A stretch of 64,000 nucleotides of DNA from Isosphaeraceae bacterium EP7 (GTDB lineage Bacteria; Planctomycetota; Planctomycetia; Isosphaerales; Isosphaeraceae): NCBI GenBank assembly GCA_038400315.1, contig CP151667.1:2925174-2989173 (forward strand), written 5' to 3'. The position numbers were made by a program, and so were the translations under genes. Below are positions 25,449 to 34,110 of this stretch, in pieces (positions within the stretch are counted from its first letter, which is position 1; each line of letters starts with the position of its first letter). The notes under the pieces are model-generated. The model saw only the letters and a list, made by a program, of their open reading frames with translations. It made no database searches and was not told the origin of the DNA.

Positions 25449-26552
25449 ATGGGCAAGCTCGAGGTCAGCCAGCGCCGGATCGAGGCCAATCGCCGTAATG
25501 CGTTGCGCAGCACGGGGCCGAAGACGGCCGAGGGGAAGGAGAAGTCGCGCCGCAACAGCCTGATCCACGGGCTGGCGGGCGCCGGGGTGGTGGTCCCCGA
25601 GGGCGAGACCGTGGCCGCCCGGGAACGGGCCGAGCAGTGGAACTCGTCGCTGCGGCCGATGAACGCCTTCGAGGTCGGCCTGGTCGAGACCATCGCCGTC
25701 GAGAGCCTGCGCATCGAGCGCTGCCGGCTCGAAGACAATCTTGTCCGCGCCCTTCGCGCACGCAGGGCCGAGCATTGCTGGGGCGACGAGCGTAAGGTGG
25801 CCATCGCCCGGCTGGCCCGATCGCTGGCGAAGCGGCCCTCCGAGACTGCGCACGAGCTGTCCACCTCGTCGCCCGGCTGCGACTGGCTCATCGCCCGCTG
25901 GCGTGTGCTCGGCCATGTCCTCGACACGAACGGCGAGTGGACCGCCGAGCAGACCTCGCTGGCCCTCGACCTGCTGGGCATCGACACCGACCTCCGGTCG
26001 CTGCCGACCCCGCTCGACCCGCCCGAGGGGGTTAACCTGCTCCCGCACCTCCAGGCGCTGGTCGACGACCAGTACGTGCGGCTGCTCGACCGCCAGGACG
26101 AGTCGCTCGACCCGATCGAGGACGAGCTACGCGAGGCCGTGATGCACGGCCTGAACGTTACCAACGACCCAACCCTTGTCCTTTTGAGACGTTACGAGAC
26201 GGCCAGCTTCCGCCGGCTGCGCTGGGCGCTCGACCTGCTGCACAAGGGGAAGTTCCGGCCCAACGCCCCGGGGCCCGACCGTCGCGACCTCGATCGACCG
26301 GCCTGGGAACCTACCGCGAGCAACCCCGGTCCGGGCGCCGATCGAACCCATCTGGGCGGCCCCCAGTTCCCGGTCGGCCCCCGGTTTGTGGACGCGATGC
26401 CCCCCGCCGGGCCGTTCGACGAGGCGTCCGAGGCCGTCGGATGCCCCGATCTGGCGGAAATCGGCGGCGTCGGCCGGGGCTCATCCGGGTTGGGGCGCAA
26501 TCCGCGGCCCGGAGCCCCCTCGGATCGCCCCCGAAGCCCGCAGAAACCCTGA
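25449..26552 (+). CDS. hypothetical protein with STGPKT-type N-terminal motif
   Basis: A 367-residue protein. The N-terminus (R-R-I-E-A-N-R-R-N-A-L-R-S-T-G-P-K-T-A, then E-G-K, then R-R-N-S-L-I-H-G-L) is a motif shared by many planctomycete proteins of unknown function. A helical region follows (about 60-265, with charged amphipathic helices such as E-S-L-R-I-E-R-C-R-L-E-D-N-L). It ends with a Pro/Gly-rich disordered tail. No catalytic motif, signal peptide or membrane segment. The abundance of the motif in genomes of this group suggests a mobile or nucleic-acid-linked origin, but that is speculation. The ATG is preceded by GGAAGCGACGAAG. Confidence 0.72.
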   Translation: MGKLEVSQRRIEANRRNALRSTGPKTAEGKEKSRRNSLIHGLAGAGVVVPEGETVAARERAEQWNSSLRPMNAFEVGLVETIAVESLRIERCRLEDNLVRALRARRAEHCWGDERKVAIARLARSLAKRPSETAHELSTSSPGCDWLIARWRVLGHVLDTNGEWTAEQTSLALDLLGIDTDLRSLPTPLDPPEGVNLLPHLQALVDDQYVRLLDRQDESLDPIEDELREAVMHGLNVTNDPTLVLLRRYETASFRRLRWALDLLHKGKFRPNAPGPDRRDLDRPAWEPTASNPGPGADRTHLGGPQFPVGPRFVDAMPPAGPFDEASEAVGCPDLAEIGGVGRGSSGLGRNPRPGAPSDRPRSPQKP

Positions 26553-26645
26553 CCCGCCCGCCTCTTGAGCGTCGACGCGGCGACCTGGGCGACGGCCCGA
26601 CGCCCCCGCGCGCCCGGGCCTCCGGCGTGCGCCCTCGACGCAACC

Positions 26646-26674
26646 TGATTCCGGGGCCTCGGATTCGCTACAAT
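26646..26674 (+). promoter_or_regulatory. probable promoter of the FKBP gene
   Basis: TGATTC (26646-26651) and TACAAT (26669-26674) with 17 bases between; the ATG is 70 bases downstream. The -10 context GATTCGCTACAATA resembles GATTCTGCTACAGTG upstream of cmk. Confidence 0.35.
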
Positions 26675-26743
26675 ACTCCCCCCGTGCCCGCGGGACGTCC
26701 CCGCAGGGCAGCCCAGCCCGCACCCCGCCCGAAGGAATATCGA

Positions 26744-27493
26744 ATGATTCGCCTGATGGTCGTCGCACTCGCCATGGGCCTGACGATCGGCCTTGCCCGC
26801 GCCCAGGAACCCGCCGGCAAGGCCACGGCCCCCGCCGCCAAGGCCGCCGACAAGCCCGCCCCCTCCGAGGCCGAGCTCAAGACCAAGGTCAGCTACGGCA
26901 TCGGCCTGGACTTCGGCAAGAAGTTCAAGGCGCAGGGGGCCGACATCGACCCCGACCAGTTCGTCAAGGGGCTCAAGGACGGCCTCGCCGGCACCAAGGC
27001 GGCCCTCACCGACGAGGAGATCAACGAGGCATTCAAGGCCTTCTCCGCCGCCATGCAGACCAAGGCGCAGGCCACCATGGCCGCCGTCGCCGGCAAGAAC
27101 AAGAAGGAAGGCGAGGCCTTCCTGGCCGCCAACAAGTCCAAGGAAGGGGTCAAGACCCTCCCCAGCGGACTCCAGTACAAGGTGCTCAAGAACGGCACCG
27201 GCAAGACCCCCAAGGCCACCGACACCGTCAGCGCCCACTACGCCGGACGGCTCCTCGACGGCACCGAGTTCGACAGCTCGATCAAGCGCGGTGAGCCCGC
27301 CGACTTCCCCGTCAACGGCGTCATCCCCGGCTGGATCGAGGCCCTTCAGCTCATGAAGGTCGGCTCGAAGTGGCAGCTCTTCATCCCCTCCGAGATGGCC
27401 TACGGCGAGCGCGGCCAGGCGACCATCCCCCCCAACTCCGTCCTCATCTTCGACGTCGAGCTCCTCGGCATCCAGGACGGCGAAGCCAAGTGA
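26744..27493 (+). CDS. FKBP-type peptidyl-prolyl isomerase, exported
   Basis: A 249-residue protein. It has a signal peptide (M-V-V-A-L-A-M-G-L-T-I-G-L-A-R-A) and an Ala/Lys/Pro-rich linker. The helical FKBP N-terminal dimerisation domain is at about 45-130: V-S-Y-G-I-G-L-D-F-G-K-K-F, then I-N-E-A-F-K-A-F. The catalytic FKBP domain is at about 145-245: V-S-A-H-Y-A-G-R-L-L-D-G-T-E-F-D-S-S, G-V-I-P-G-W and F-D-V-E-L-L. It has the FkpA/Mip architecture, so it should act as a periplasmic foldase. ATG 26744 is preferred over the long upstream frame, which lacks family pattern. GAAGGA lies about 8 bases before it. Confidence 0.92.
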   Translation: MIRLMVVALAMGLTIGLARAQEPAGKATAPAAKAADKPAPSEAELKTKVSYGIGLDFGKKFKAQGADIDPDQFVKGLKDGLAGTKAALTDEEINEAFKAFSAAMQTKAQATMAAVAGKNKKEGEAFLAANKSKEGVKTLPSGLQYKVLKNGTGKTPKATDTVSAHYAGRLLDGTEFDSSIKRGEPADFPVNGVIPGWIEALQLMKVGSKWQLFIPSEMAYGERGQATIPPNSVLIFDVELLGIQDGEAK

Positions 27494-27502
27494 CCCCGCA
27501 CC

Positions 27503-27542
27503 GCCACCCGGAGGCCGATCCCTTCGGGTGGCCCGCTGAATT
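27503..27542 (+). terminator. hairpin after the FKBP gene
   Basis: Stem GCCACCCG/CGGGTGGC (8 bp) with a 14-base loop, 10 bases after the stop. No T run. Confidence 0.45.
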
Positions 27543-27560
27543 CATGCCTTGCGCAGTCGA

Positions 27561-27728
27561 AGTGACGCAGTTGGCCCAAGACCGGGCCATACGGCTGGCA
27601 ATTTGATCAATTTCCGTAGGGTGGGCACCGCCCACCGCAGGGGCTCGCTCCCGGTGGGCAGTGCTCACCCTACGCAGATCTCCCAGGTTCACGACCAATT
27701 CGTCCGGCTGATGGTCAACTGCGTCACT
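27561..27728. repeat. 168-bp nested palindromic element (MITE- or REP-like)
   Basis: The outer arms are 16 bp (27561-27576 and 27713-27728) with one mismatch. The inner arms are 23 bp (27615-27637 and 27652-27674) with two mismatches and a 14-base loop; they contain GTAGGGTGGGCA. The spacers between outer and inner arms are equal (38 bases). The whole unit is therefore one large imperfect inverted repeat without coding capacity. It lies between the FKBP gene and polX. Confidence 0.7.
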
Positions 27729-27816
27729 CTTGCGCAGCATGAACATGAATGGGGCGACCTCCGTCCCCTCGCCAGAGCCTCGGCATCCACAAACGCCCCG
27801 CCCCCAGGTCGAACCG

Positions 27817-29547
27817 ATGGATACCAAACAGATCGCCCGGATCCTGGACGAGATGGGGACGCTGCTCGAAGTTCGCGGCGAGAACGCGTTCCGCTGCCGG
27901 GCCTATCACACGGCCTCGCAGGCGCTGGCCGGGCTCCCGTCGGACCTCTCCGAGATGGTGGCCGACGGCACGCTCGCCGAGGTGCCGGGCATCGGCGAGA
28001 CCATGCTCAAGAAGATCGCACAGCTGGCGACGACCGGGCAGTTGCCCTCGTACGACGAGCTGAGGCGCGAGACGCCCCCCGGCCTGGTCGCCCTCCTGCG
28101 CGTGCCGGGGCTCGGCCCCAAGAAGATCAAGGCCCTGCGCGACGAGCTGCAAATCTCCAGCCTGGCCGACCTCCGCCTCGCCGCCGAGAACGGGCAGATC
28201 GCCGGCGTGAAGGGCTTCGGCGCCAAGACCGCCGACCGGATCCTCCAGGGGATCAAGTTCCTGGAAAAGTCGGGCGACCGAGTCCTCCAGAACCGCGCCA
28301 GGCTCCTGATCGCCCCCGTCTATGAGGCCGTCCGCGCCCTCCCGGGCGTCATCCGCGCCGAGATCTGCGGCAGCCTCCGCAGGCGGGCCGAGACCATCGG
28401 CGACCTGGATATCCTCTTCAGCTCGAATGATCCGGTCCCGATCCTCGACGCCTTCATCGCCCTCCCCGAGGTCGCCGAAGTCCTGGCCCACGGCGAGTCC
28501 AAGGCCAGCGTCCAGCTCGACGGCGGCATCCAGTGCGACCTCCGAGGGGTGGCCGACGGCCAGTTCCCGTTCGCCCTGCATTATTTCACCGGCTCCAAGG
28601 CCCACAACATCGCCATGCGTCGGCGGGCCATCGCCCGCGACATGAAGCTCAGCGAATACGGCCTGGAAGGCCCCGACGGCCCGATCCCCTGCGCCACCGA
28701 GGCCGACCTCTTCGCCGCCCTCGGCCTGGCCTTCATCCCGCCGGAGCTGCGCGAGGACCGGGGCGAGATCGACCTGGCCGAGCGCGGGCCGCTGCCCGAG
28801 CTGGTCACCCTGGCCGACCTGACCGGCACCTTCCACTGTCATTCCGACTGGTCCGACGGCGGCGCGACCCTGGCCGAGATGGCACAGGCCGCCCGCAATC
28901 TCGGCCTGAGCTACCTGGGCATCGCCGACCACTCCCGCGCCGCGGCCTACGCCAACGGCCTGTCCATCGACCGCGTCCGCCAGCAGTGGGCCGACATCGA
29001 CACCCTGAATGCCTCCTTCGGTGGCAGCTTCCGCCTGTATAAAGGGATCGAGTGCGACATCCTGGCCGACGGCTCGCTCGATTATCCCGATGAGATCCTG
29101 GCCGGTTTCGACTACGTGGTCGCGAGCGTCCACTCCGGGTTCGGCATGTCGCGCGACGCCATGACGGCGCGCATCTCACGCGCCGCGTCCAACCCCCGCG
29201 TCACCATCCTGGGCCATCCGACCGGCCGCCTCCTGCTGGCCCGCGACAGCTACGAGGTGGACCTCGACGCGGTGATTTCCGCCGCGGCCGGGGCCGGCAC
29301 GATGATCGAGATTAACGCCAACCCGCACCGGCTCGACCTGGACGCGGAGCACGCGCGCAAGGCCCGCGACGCGGGCGTGATGATCGCGATCAACCCCGAT
29401 GCGCACTCGACGAAGGGCCTGACCGACCTGGATTACGGCGTGGGCATCGCCCGCCGCGCCGGCCTGCGCCCGGCCGACGTCTTCAACGCCGCGCCGGCCG
29501 ACGAAGTCGCCGCCCGGCTCGACGCACTCCGACGGCGGGGGGCATGA
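27817..29547 (+). CDS. polX: DNA polymerase X with PHP exonuclease domain
   Basis: A 576-residue protein of bacterial PolX length. Two helix-hairpin-helix motifs are visible (V-P-G-I-G-E-T-M-L-K-K-I near 57-68; V-P-G-L-G-P-K-K-I-K near 96-105), with a third in G-F-G-A-K-T-A. The nucleotidyltransferase site is G-S-L-R-R-R-A-E-T-I-G-D-L-D-I-L (185-200), holding two catalytic Asp. The PHP domain from about 340 has H-C-H-S-D-W-S-D-G, A-D-H-S, S-V-H-S, I-N-A-N-P-H-R-L and N-P-D-A-H-S as metal ligands. It should fill short gaps in base-excision repair and carry 3'-5' exonuclease/AP endonuclease activity. The start is at M-D-T-K; the frame is open 29 codons upstream without pattern. Confidence 0.95.
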   Translation: MDTKQIARILDEMGTLLEVRGENAFRCRAYHTASQALAGLPSDLSEMVADGTLAEVPGIGETMLKKIAQLATTGQLPSYDELRRETPPGLVALLRVPGLGPKKIKALRDELQISSLADLRLAAENGQIAGVKGFGAKTADRILQGIKFLEKSGDRVLQNRARLLIAPVYEAVRALPGVIRAEICGSLRRRAETIGDLDILFSSNDPVPILDAFIALPEVAEVLAHGESKASVQLDGGIQCDLRGVADGQFPFALHYFTGSKAHNIAMRRRAIARDMKLSEYGLEGPDGPIPCATEADLFAALGLAFIPPELREDRGEIDLAERGPLPELVTLADLTGTFHCHSDWSDGGATLAEMAQAARNLGLSYLGIADHSRAAAYANGLSIDRVRQQWADIDTLNASFGGSFRLYKGIECDILADGSLDYPDEILAGFDYVVASVHSGFGMSRDAMTARISRAASNPRVTILGHPTGRLLLARDSYEVDLDAVISAAAGAGTMIEINANPHRLDLDAEHARKARDAGVMIAINPDAHSTKGLTDLDYGVGIARRAGLRPADVFNAAPADEVAARLDALRRRGA

Positions 29548-29602
29548 CCGCCTTGTTGCTCGCCACCAACCTTGTCGATTCTTTGAAACAACGCTGCGTC
29601 CC

Positions 29603-29630
29603 TTGCGGCTCGGGGGTGCGTATCTATAAT
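29603..29630 (+). promoter_or_regulatory. sigma-70-type promoter for DUF2203-cmk-plsC
   Basis: TTGCGG (29603-29608) and a perfect TATAAT (29625-29630) with a 16-base spacer, about 125 bases before the first gene. It is the best -10 consensus in the window. Confidence 0.55.
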
Positions 29631-29754
29631 GAATTCAGAGCCCCGGGCGGGGGACAGGGCGGCTGGACCTCGCCGACGGGACTGTCCTCGGCATCGCCGT
29701 TGCTGAGTCTGATCGACACGCGGGATTGCCGGCCACTTGCCAGAGGACTTCGAC

Positions 29755-30216
29755 ATGGCCCCATCAGAACCGGTCGAGGCGAAGCGGAAGTTCTTCACGG
29801 TGGAGGGCGCCAACAAGGCCCTCCCCCTGGTGCGCGCCATCGTCGGCGACGTCGTCAGGCAATTTCAGGTCGTCGAGGAGCTGCGCCAGCGGCTCAGGGC
29901 GGTGACCGCAGGCCGCCGCAAGGCGGTCGACGACGTCTATTCCGAGGAGCTGGCCCAGAGTCAGGCCGAGATGGAGGCCGAGGAAGCGAAGCTCGTCGGC
30001 TACATCGGCGAGCTGACCGAGCTGGGCGTCGAGCTGAAGGGCCCCGACGGGCTCTGCGACTTCCCCAGCCTGATCGGCGGCCGCGAGGTCTTCCTCTGCT
30101 GGCGCCTGGGCGAGCCGTCCATCCAGCACTGGCACGAGATCGACGCGGGGGTGGCCGGCCGCCAGCCCCTGTCCACCGCCGGCCTGCCCGGGCACATCGC
30201 CCACACCGGCCCCTGA
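29755..30216 (+). CDS. DUF2203 protein
   Basis: A 153-residue soluble protein of the DUF2203 family. The N-terminal signature is K-F-F-T-V-E-G-A-N-K-A-L-P-L-V-R-A-I-V. A long coiled-coil helix pair follows (V-V-E-E-L-R-Q-R-L and S-Q-A-E-M-E-A-E-E-A-K-L). Then come the conserved L-K-G-P-D-G-L-C-D-F-P-S, V-F-L-C-W-R-L-G-E and I-Q-H-W-H-E. The function is unknown. AGAGGA lies 7 bases before ATG 29755. It is followed at about 100 bases by cmk and may share its transcript. Confidence 0.85.
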   Translation: MAPSEPVEAKRKFFTVEGANKALPLVRAIVGDVVRQFQVVEELRQRLRAVTAGRRKAVDDVYSEELAQSQAEMEAEEAKLVGYIGELTELGVELKGPDGLCDFPSLIGGREVFLCWRLGEPSIQHWHEIDAGVAGRQPLSTAGLPGHIAHTGP

Positions 30217-30317
30217 ACCCGACCGGCCCCGCAGGGCAGGTCCGCATCGTTCCGCCCGCCTCGAGATTCTGCTACAGTGACGCCCGAAAAACGGGGCTTA
30301 CTGGCGCGGGGTGTCGC

Positions 30318-30980
30318 ATGCGGGTGGTGACGATCGACGGGCCGGCAGGCGCGGGCAAGAGCACGGTCGCCCGACTTCTGGCCGGCCGCCTGGGGTGGGG
30401 CCTGCTCGACACCGGGGCCATGTATCGCGCGGTCACGCTGGCCGCGCTGCGCGACGGGGTCGACCTGAGCAACGAGTCGGCCCTGGCCGCCCTGGTCATC
30501 TCGATCCGGGTCCGGTTCCTGTCTGACTACGTCGAGCTGGACGGACAGGACGTGACCGACGCGATCCGGGCCGTCGAGATCACCCGCCGCTCGGGTGCCG
30601 TGGCCGACAGCCCGAGCGTCCGCGCGCGGCTTGTCGCCTGGCAGCGCGAAGCCGCCGACGACCGCGAAATCGTCACCGAGGGGCGCGACCAGGGGACGAT
30701 CGTCTTCCCGGACGCCCTCTGCAAGTTCTTCATCACCGCCAGCCCCGAGGAGCGGGCCCGCCGCCGCCTGGCCGACTTCCGGGCCCGCGGCGACCAGATC
30801 ACCTACGAGCAGGTGCTCGACGACCAACGGCTCCGCGACGAGCGCGACGCCGCGAGGGCGATTGCCCCGATGGTCGCCGCCCCCGACGCCCGGCTCGTCG
30901 ACACGACCGGCAAGCCGCTGGAGGCGGTCGTCGACTCGCTCGAGCGCGCGGTCCGAGCCTGCGAGGTGCCCGCCCGATGA
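30318..30980 (+). CDS. cmk: cytidylate kinase
   Basis: A 220-residue (d)CMP kinase. The P-loop is G8-P-A-G-A-G-K-S-T16, and the CMP-binding segment is L-L-D-T-G-A-M-Y-R-A-V-T (34-45). V-T-E-G-R-D-Q-G-T-I-V-F-P sits in place of the usual E-G-R-D-(I/M)-G-T; the Gln for a hydrophobic residue is a small deviation. The lid arginines R-A-R-R-R-L are present. The enzyme supplies CDP/dCDP for nucleic acid and phospholipid precursors. Its stop overlaps the start of plsC as ATGA, which indicates translational coupling; cmk next to plsC is a common bacterial arrangement. Confidence 0.94.
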   Translation: MRVVTIDGPAGAGKSTVARLLAGRLGWGLLDTGAMYRAVTLAALRDGVDLSNESALAALVISIRVRFLSDYVELDGQDVTDAIRAVEITRRSGAVADSPSVRARLVAWQREAADDREIVTEGRDQGTIVFPDALCKFFITASPEERARRRLADFRARGDQITYEQVLDDQRLRDERDAARAIAPMVAAPDARLVDTTGKPLEAVVDSLERAVRACEVPAR

Positions 30981-31672
30981 CCGCCACGACCGGGGCCCGC
31001 ACCGACACCCCCGCCTCCCTGCACGACCGGACCCCGCTTGCGTTCGCCTGGTATCGCCTGAATCAGCTCATCCTGGGCACCATCCTGGCCGTCTTCTTCG
31101 GGGTGCGGATCAGCGGCAGGTGCCACATCCCGCCCTCGGGAGCCGTGCTGCTCGTCTCCAACCACCTGAGCCACCTGGACGTCATCGCGCTGGGCGTGTT
31201 CGTGCCCAGGCCGATGAGCTTCATCGCCCGGTCGACCCTGTTCTTCCCGCCGTTGGGCTGGCTGATCCGGTCGCTGGGCGCGTTCCCGATCCAGCGCGAC
31301 GGCATCGGCGCCTCGGGCATGAAGGAGACCCTCCGCCGCCTGAAGCGGGGTAACGTGGTCGTCCTCTTCCCCGAGGGGACCCGCAGCCGCGACGGCGAGC
31401 TGGGCGAGTTGAAGCAGGGGGTGGCCGCCCTGGCCGGCCGCTCCCGCGTGCCCATCCTGCCCGCCGCCCTGTCCGGCGTCCACGAGGCCTGGCCTCGCAC
31501 GTCACCCCTTCCATATCCACATGCCATTCGCATCCATTATGGGCCATTAATTACCGTCGACCAGTCCGCCGGCCTCGACCCGACCGCCCTCACCGCCCTG
31601 ATCCGCGAACGGATGCTCGACGCCCAACGCACCGCCCGCGCCGGCCTGACCCGCGACCTCGACCCGGCCTGA
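30977..31672 (+). CDS. plsC: 1-acyl-sn-glycerol-3-phosphate acyltransferase
   Basis: A 231-residue membrane-associated acyltransferase. It has an N-terminal hydrophobic helix (L-I-L-G-T-I-L-A-V-F-F-G-V) and the catalytic H63-L-S-H-L-D68 motif. The glycerol-phosphate-binding block is F-P-E-G-T-R-S-R-D-G (131-140), and V-P-I-L-P-A-A-L-S-G follows. It transfers an acyl chain to lysophosphatidate to make phosphatidate at the inner membrane. It is translationally coupled to cmk by a four-base overlap. Confidence 0.92.
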   Translation: MTATTGARTDTPASLHDRTPLAFAWYRLNQLILGTILAVFFGVRISGRCHIPPSGAVLLVSNHLSHLDVIALGVFVPRPMSFIARSTLFFPPLGWLIRSLGAFPIQRDGIGASGMKETLRRLKRGNVVVLFPEGTRSRDGELGELKQGVAALAGRSRVPILPAALSGVHEAWPRTSPLPYPHAIRIHYGPLITVDQSAGLDPTALTALIRERMLDAQRTARAGLTRDLDPA

Positions 31673-31833
31673 CCCCCGCCGGATTGGCGTTGCCAGGCCC
31701 GCCGGATTGGTTAAAGTCCCCCGACGGCGGGCGAATTGCCCCGGCCGCGTGCCCCCCCGGGCGTCGCGGCCCGCGGGCGACTCGCGACGGCCTGGCCCGG
31801 GAATCGGCCCGGCCGCGGCCCTGGAGAATCGCC

Positions 31834-32226
31834 ATGCGACACAGAACGAGCCGGCCCCTGCGAGGCGCGCCCTTCCTGGCCGCCTGCGCCCTGGCGGCAT
31901 CCGCCGGCTGCACCCACAACCACTACTACACCGCGCTCCCCGTCTGCGGCCAGCCCGCGGCCCTGGCCTCCGCCACCATGTCCGAGGGGAGCCTCTGCGA
32001 CCCGGCGGGCGAGGTCGTGAACGCGCCGGTCAGCAGCTCGGTCGTCGGCCGCCCGGTCATCGTGACCGTGCCGCCGCGCACCTCCCGCGTGATCATCAGC
32101 GAGCCCACCGCGGCCCCCGCGGGGCGGGGCGGATCGAAGCTCTCCTGGCGCCGGAACAACCCCGACGAGTCCCTGGCCACGACGCGTATCGATGGGAACC
32201 TTGATGACGACTCGGTTCGCAAATAA
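31834..32226 (+). CDS. small putative lipoprotein
   Basis: A 130-residue protein. The N-terminus R-P-L-R, then F-L-A-A-C-A-L-A-A-S-A-G-C26 is a lipoprotein-like signal, with the cysteine followed by T-H-N-H-Y-Y-T. The -3 residue is Ser, not Leu, so lipidation is likely but not certain. The mature part has a beta-rich segment (V-V-G-R-P-V-I-V-T-V-P-P-R-T-S-R-V-I-I) and a polar tail. No family is recognised. The last 23 bases overlap the start of the following SDR gene in another frame. GGAGAATC precedes the ATG. Confidence 0.7.
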   Translation: MRHRTSRPLRGAPFLAACALAASAGCTHNHYYTALPVCGQPAALASATMSEGSLCDPAGEVVNAPVSSSVVGRPVIVTVPPRTSRVIISEPTAAPAGRGGSKLSWRRNNPDESLATTRIDGNLDDDSVRK

Positions 32227-33175
32227 CCACCCCAGCCCCGTCCGCCGGCCGGCCCGCCCCCGGGCGATCGTTGCCCGGCATGCCCCCGGCGTCCCGCCAC
32301 GCCTCGCCCCCGGCGACCCATCACCCCGGGCCGCTCGCCGGACGTACGCCGGCGCTCGTTGCCTGGTCACCGGCGCCTCCTCGGGCCTGGGCCGCGCCCT
32401 GGCCGAGCACCTGGCCCGGCAGTCGGCCCTCGTCCTGCTGACCGGCCGCAGCGCCGCCCGCCTGGGCGAGGTGGTCGAGTCCTTGGTCGCCGAGGGGGTC
32501 CCGCGCGCGAACCTCCGCGTCGTCGCGGCCGACCTGACCGTCCACGATGACCGCCGCCGCCTGATCGCCGAGGCCACCACCGCCTTCGGGGCCCTGGATG
32601 TCCTGATCAACTGCGCCGGCGTGGGGGCCTACGGCCACTTCGAGACCCACCACCCGTCGGTCCTCCGCAGCCTCGTCGACCTGAACTTGATCGCCCTGGC
32701 CGAGCTGACCCGCGCCGCACTGCCGCTCCTACGCCTGGGCCGTCGCCCGAGCGTCGTGAACATCGGCTCGGTCGTCGCCCGCCGGGGCATCCCGGGCCGC
32801 ACCGAGTACACCGCCAGCAAGTTCGCCGTCGCCGGCTTCACCGAGTCGCTGCGGGCTGAGTGGGCCATCTACGGGATCCACGTCCTGCTGGTCAATCCCG
32901 GCTTCACCGCCACCGAGTTCGGCCGCAACCTCGTCGTCGACACCGCCGTCTACGCCACCGACGACCGCCGCAGGATGACCGCCGACCAGGTCGCCGCCGC
33001 CACCCTCGTCGCCTTGCGCAAGCGGAAGTATGAGGTCACCCTCACGGCGGGGGGCCGGCTGCTGCTCCTGCTCAATCGCCTGGTCCCCGGCCTGATTCAC
33101 CTCGCCTTCAACCTCTGGTCGCTCTCCATCCACGGCCGGATCCACGCCGATCCGGGCCCCTCGGAGCCCACCTGA
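32204..33175 (+). CDS. short-chain dehydrogenase/reductase (SDR), membrane-associated
   Basis: A 323-residue SDR. The cofactor motif is V-T-G-A-S-S-G-L-G-R-A (about 54-64), then N-C-A-G-V-G. The active site is N-I-G-S-V and Y-T-A-S-K, with P-G-F-T-A-T-E-F after it. About 45 N-terminal residues precede the Rossmann fold and are basic and Pro-rich. The C-terminus is hydrophobic (L-L-L-L-L-N-R-L-V-P-G-L-I-H-L-A-F-N-L), as in DltE/YqjQ-like membrane-associated SDRs. The substrate is unknown. Starts at 32192 or 32204 are both possible; both overlap the lipoprotein gene. Confidence 0.85.
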   Translation: MTTRFANNHPSPVRRPARPRAIVARHAPGVPPRLAPGDPSPRAARRTYAGARCLVTGASSGLGRALAEHLARQSALVLLTGRSAARLGEVVESLVAEGVPRANLRVVAADLTVHDDRRRLIAEATTAFGALDVLINCAGVGAYGHFETHHPSVLRSLVDLNLIALAELTRAALPLLRLGRRPSVVNIGSVVARRGIPGRTEYTASKFAVAGFTESLRAEWAIYGIHVLLVNPGFTATEFGRNLVVDTAVYATDDRRRMTADQVAAATLVALRKRKYEVTLTAGGRLLLLLNRLVPGLIHLAFNLWSLSIHGRIHADPGPSEPT

Positions 33176-33291
33176 CCCGGCCTCTTTTCGCCCACCGAGC
33201 CGCCTTGGCCGTTGCCCCGCCGGTCCCCTCGCGCTACCCTTGGACCTTCGCCCGCCACGAGGCACCGCCGCGAAGCCCGGGGGATCTTCTG

Positions 33292-34014
33292 ATGCGTCTG
33301 CACCTGGCCCTGCTGCCCGTCATGCTGCTCATTCCCCCCTCGGCAGGCCTGCCGGCCGCCGAACCCGGCCCCCCCTGGGTCGACCTGAATGCACTGGACT
33401 CCTGGAAAAGCCCGGCCGGCGCCTGGGCCATCGTCGGCGGGGTGCGCATCGCCCCCGACAACCCGAAGCTCCTGGCCGCCGAACCCGGCGAGGGTATTCT
33501 CTACAACGGCCCGACCGGCCGGACGACCAACATCCTCAGCAACCAATCGTTCGGCGATGTCGAACTTCAGGCCGAGTTCTTCATCCCCAAAGGCTCCAAC
33601 TCGGGCATCAAGTTCCAGGGCGTCTACGAGATCCAGATCTTCGACAGCCACGGCAAGGCCAAGCTAGACGGAAGCGACTGCGGCGGCATCTACCCCCGCG
33701 CCGAGCTGCTGCCCAGGTACCACCACATCGACGAAGGCCACGCCCCCAGGATCAACGCATCGAAGCCCGCCGGCGAGTGGCAGGCCCTCGACATCACCTT
33801 CCGCGCCCCCCGATTCGACTCGCAGGGCAAGAAGACCGCCAACGCCCGGTTCGAGAAGGTCGTCCTCAACGGCCAGGTCATCCACCAGGACGTGGCCGTC
33901 GAGACCCCGACCGGCCACGCCTGGCACAACAAGGAGCAGCCCGCCGGCCCGCTCCTCCTCCAGGCCGACCACGGCCCGGTCGCCTTCCGCAAGCTCCGGG
34001 CCCGCGCTCTCTGA
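33292..34014 (+). CDS. DUF1080 (3-keto-disaccharide hydrolase-like) exported protein
   Basis: A 240-residue protein with a signal peptide (L-A-L-L-P-V-M-L-L-I-P-P-S-A-G) and a concanavalin-like jelly-roll DUF1080 domain. Marks are the opening D-L-N-A-L-D-S-W, then G-D-V-E-L-Q-A-E-F-F, G-S-N-S-G-I-K-F-Q-G-V-Y-E-I-Q-I-F-D-S, and the C-terminal G-P-L-L-L-Q-A-D-H-G-P-V-A-F-R. Members bind or hydrolyse keto-sugars, and the family is expanded in planctomycetes. It probably acts in the periplasm on carbohydrate. Met 33292 was chosen because the signal peptide begins there. Confidence 0.86.
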   Translation: MRLHLALLPVMLLIPPSAGLPAAEPGPPWVDLNALDSWKSPAGAWAIVGGVRIAPDNPKLLAAEPGEGILYNGPTGRTTNILSNQSFGDVELQAEFFIPKGSNSGIKFQGVYEIQIFDSHGKAKLDGSDCGGIYPRAELLPRYHHIDEGHAPRINASKPAGEWQALDITFRAPRFDSQGKKTANARFEKVVLNGQVIHQDVAVETPTGHAWHNKEQPAGPLLLQADHGPVAFRKLRARAL

Positions 34015-34110
34015 ACGCCACATGGCGCATCCTATGCGTGCGGTTGCCCTTGCGACGGCGACGGCCGGCCGTTACCTTCTGTTCACCGCACCCCGGAGAT
34101 CACACCGTCC

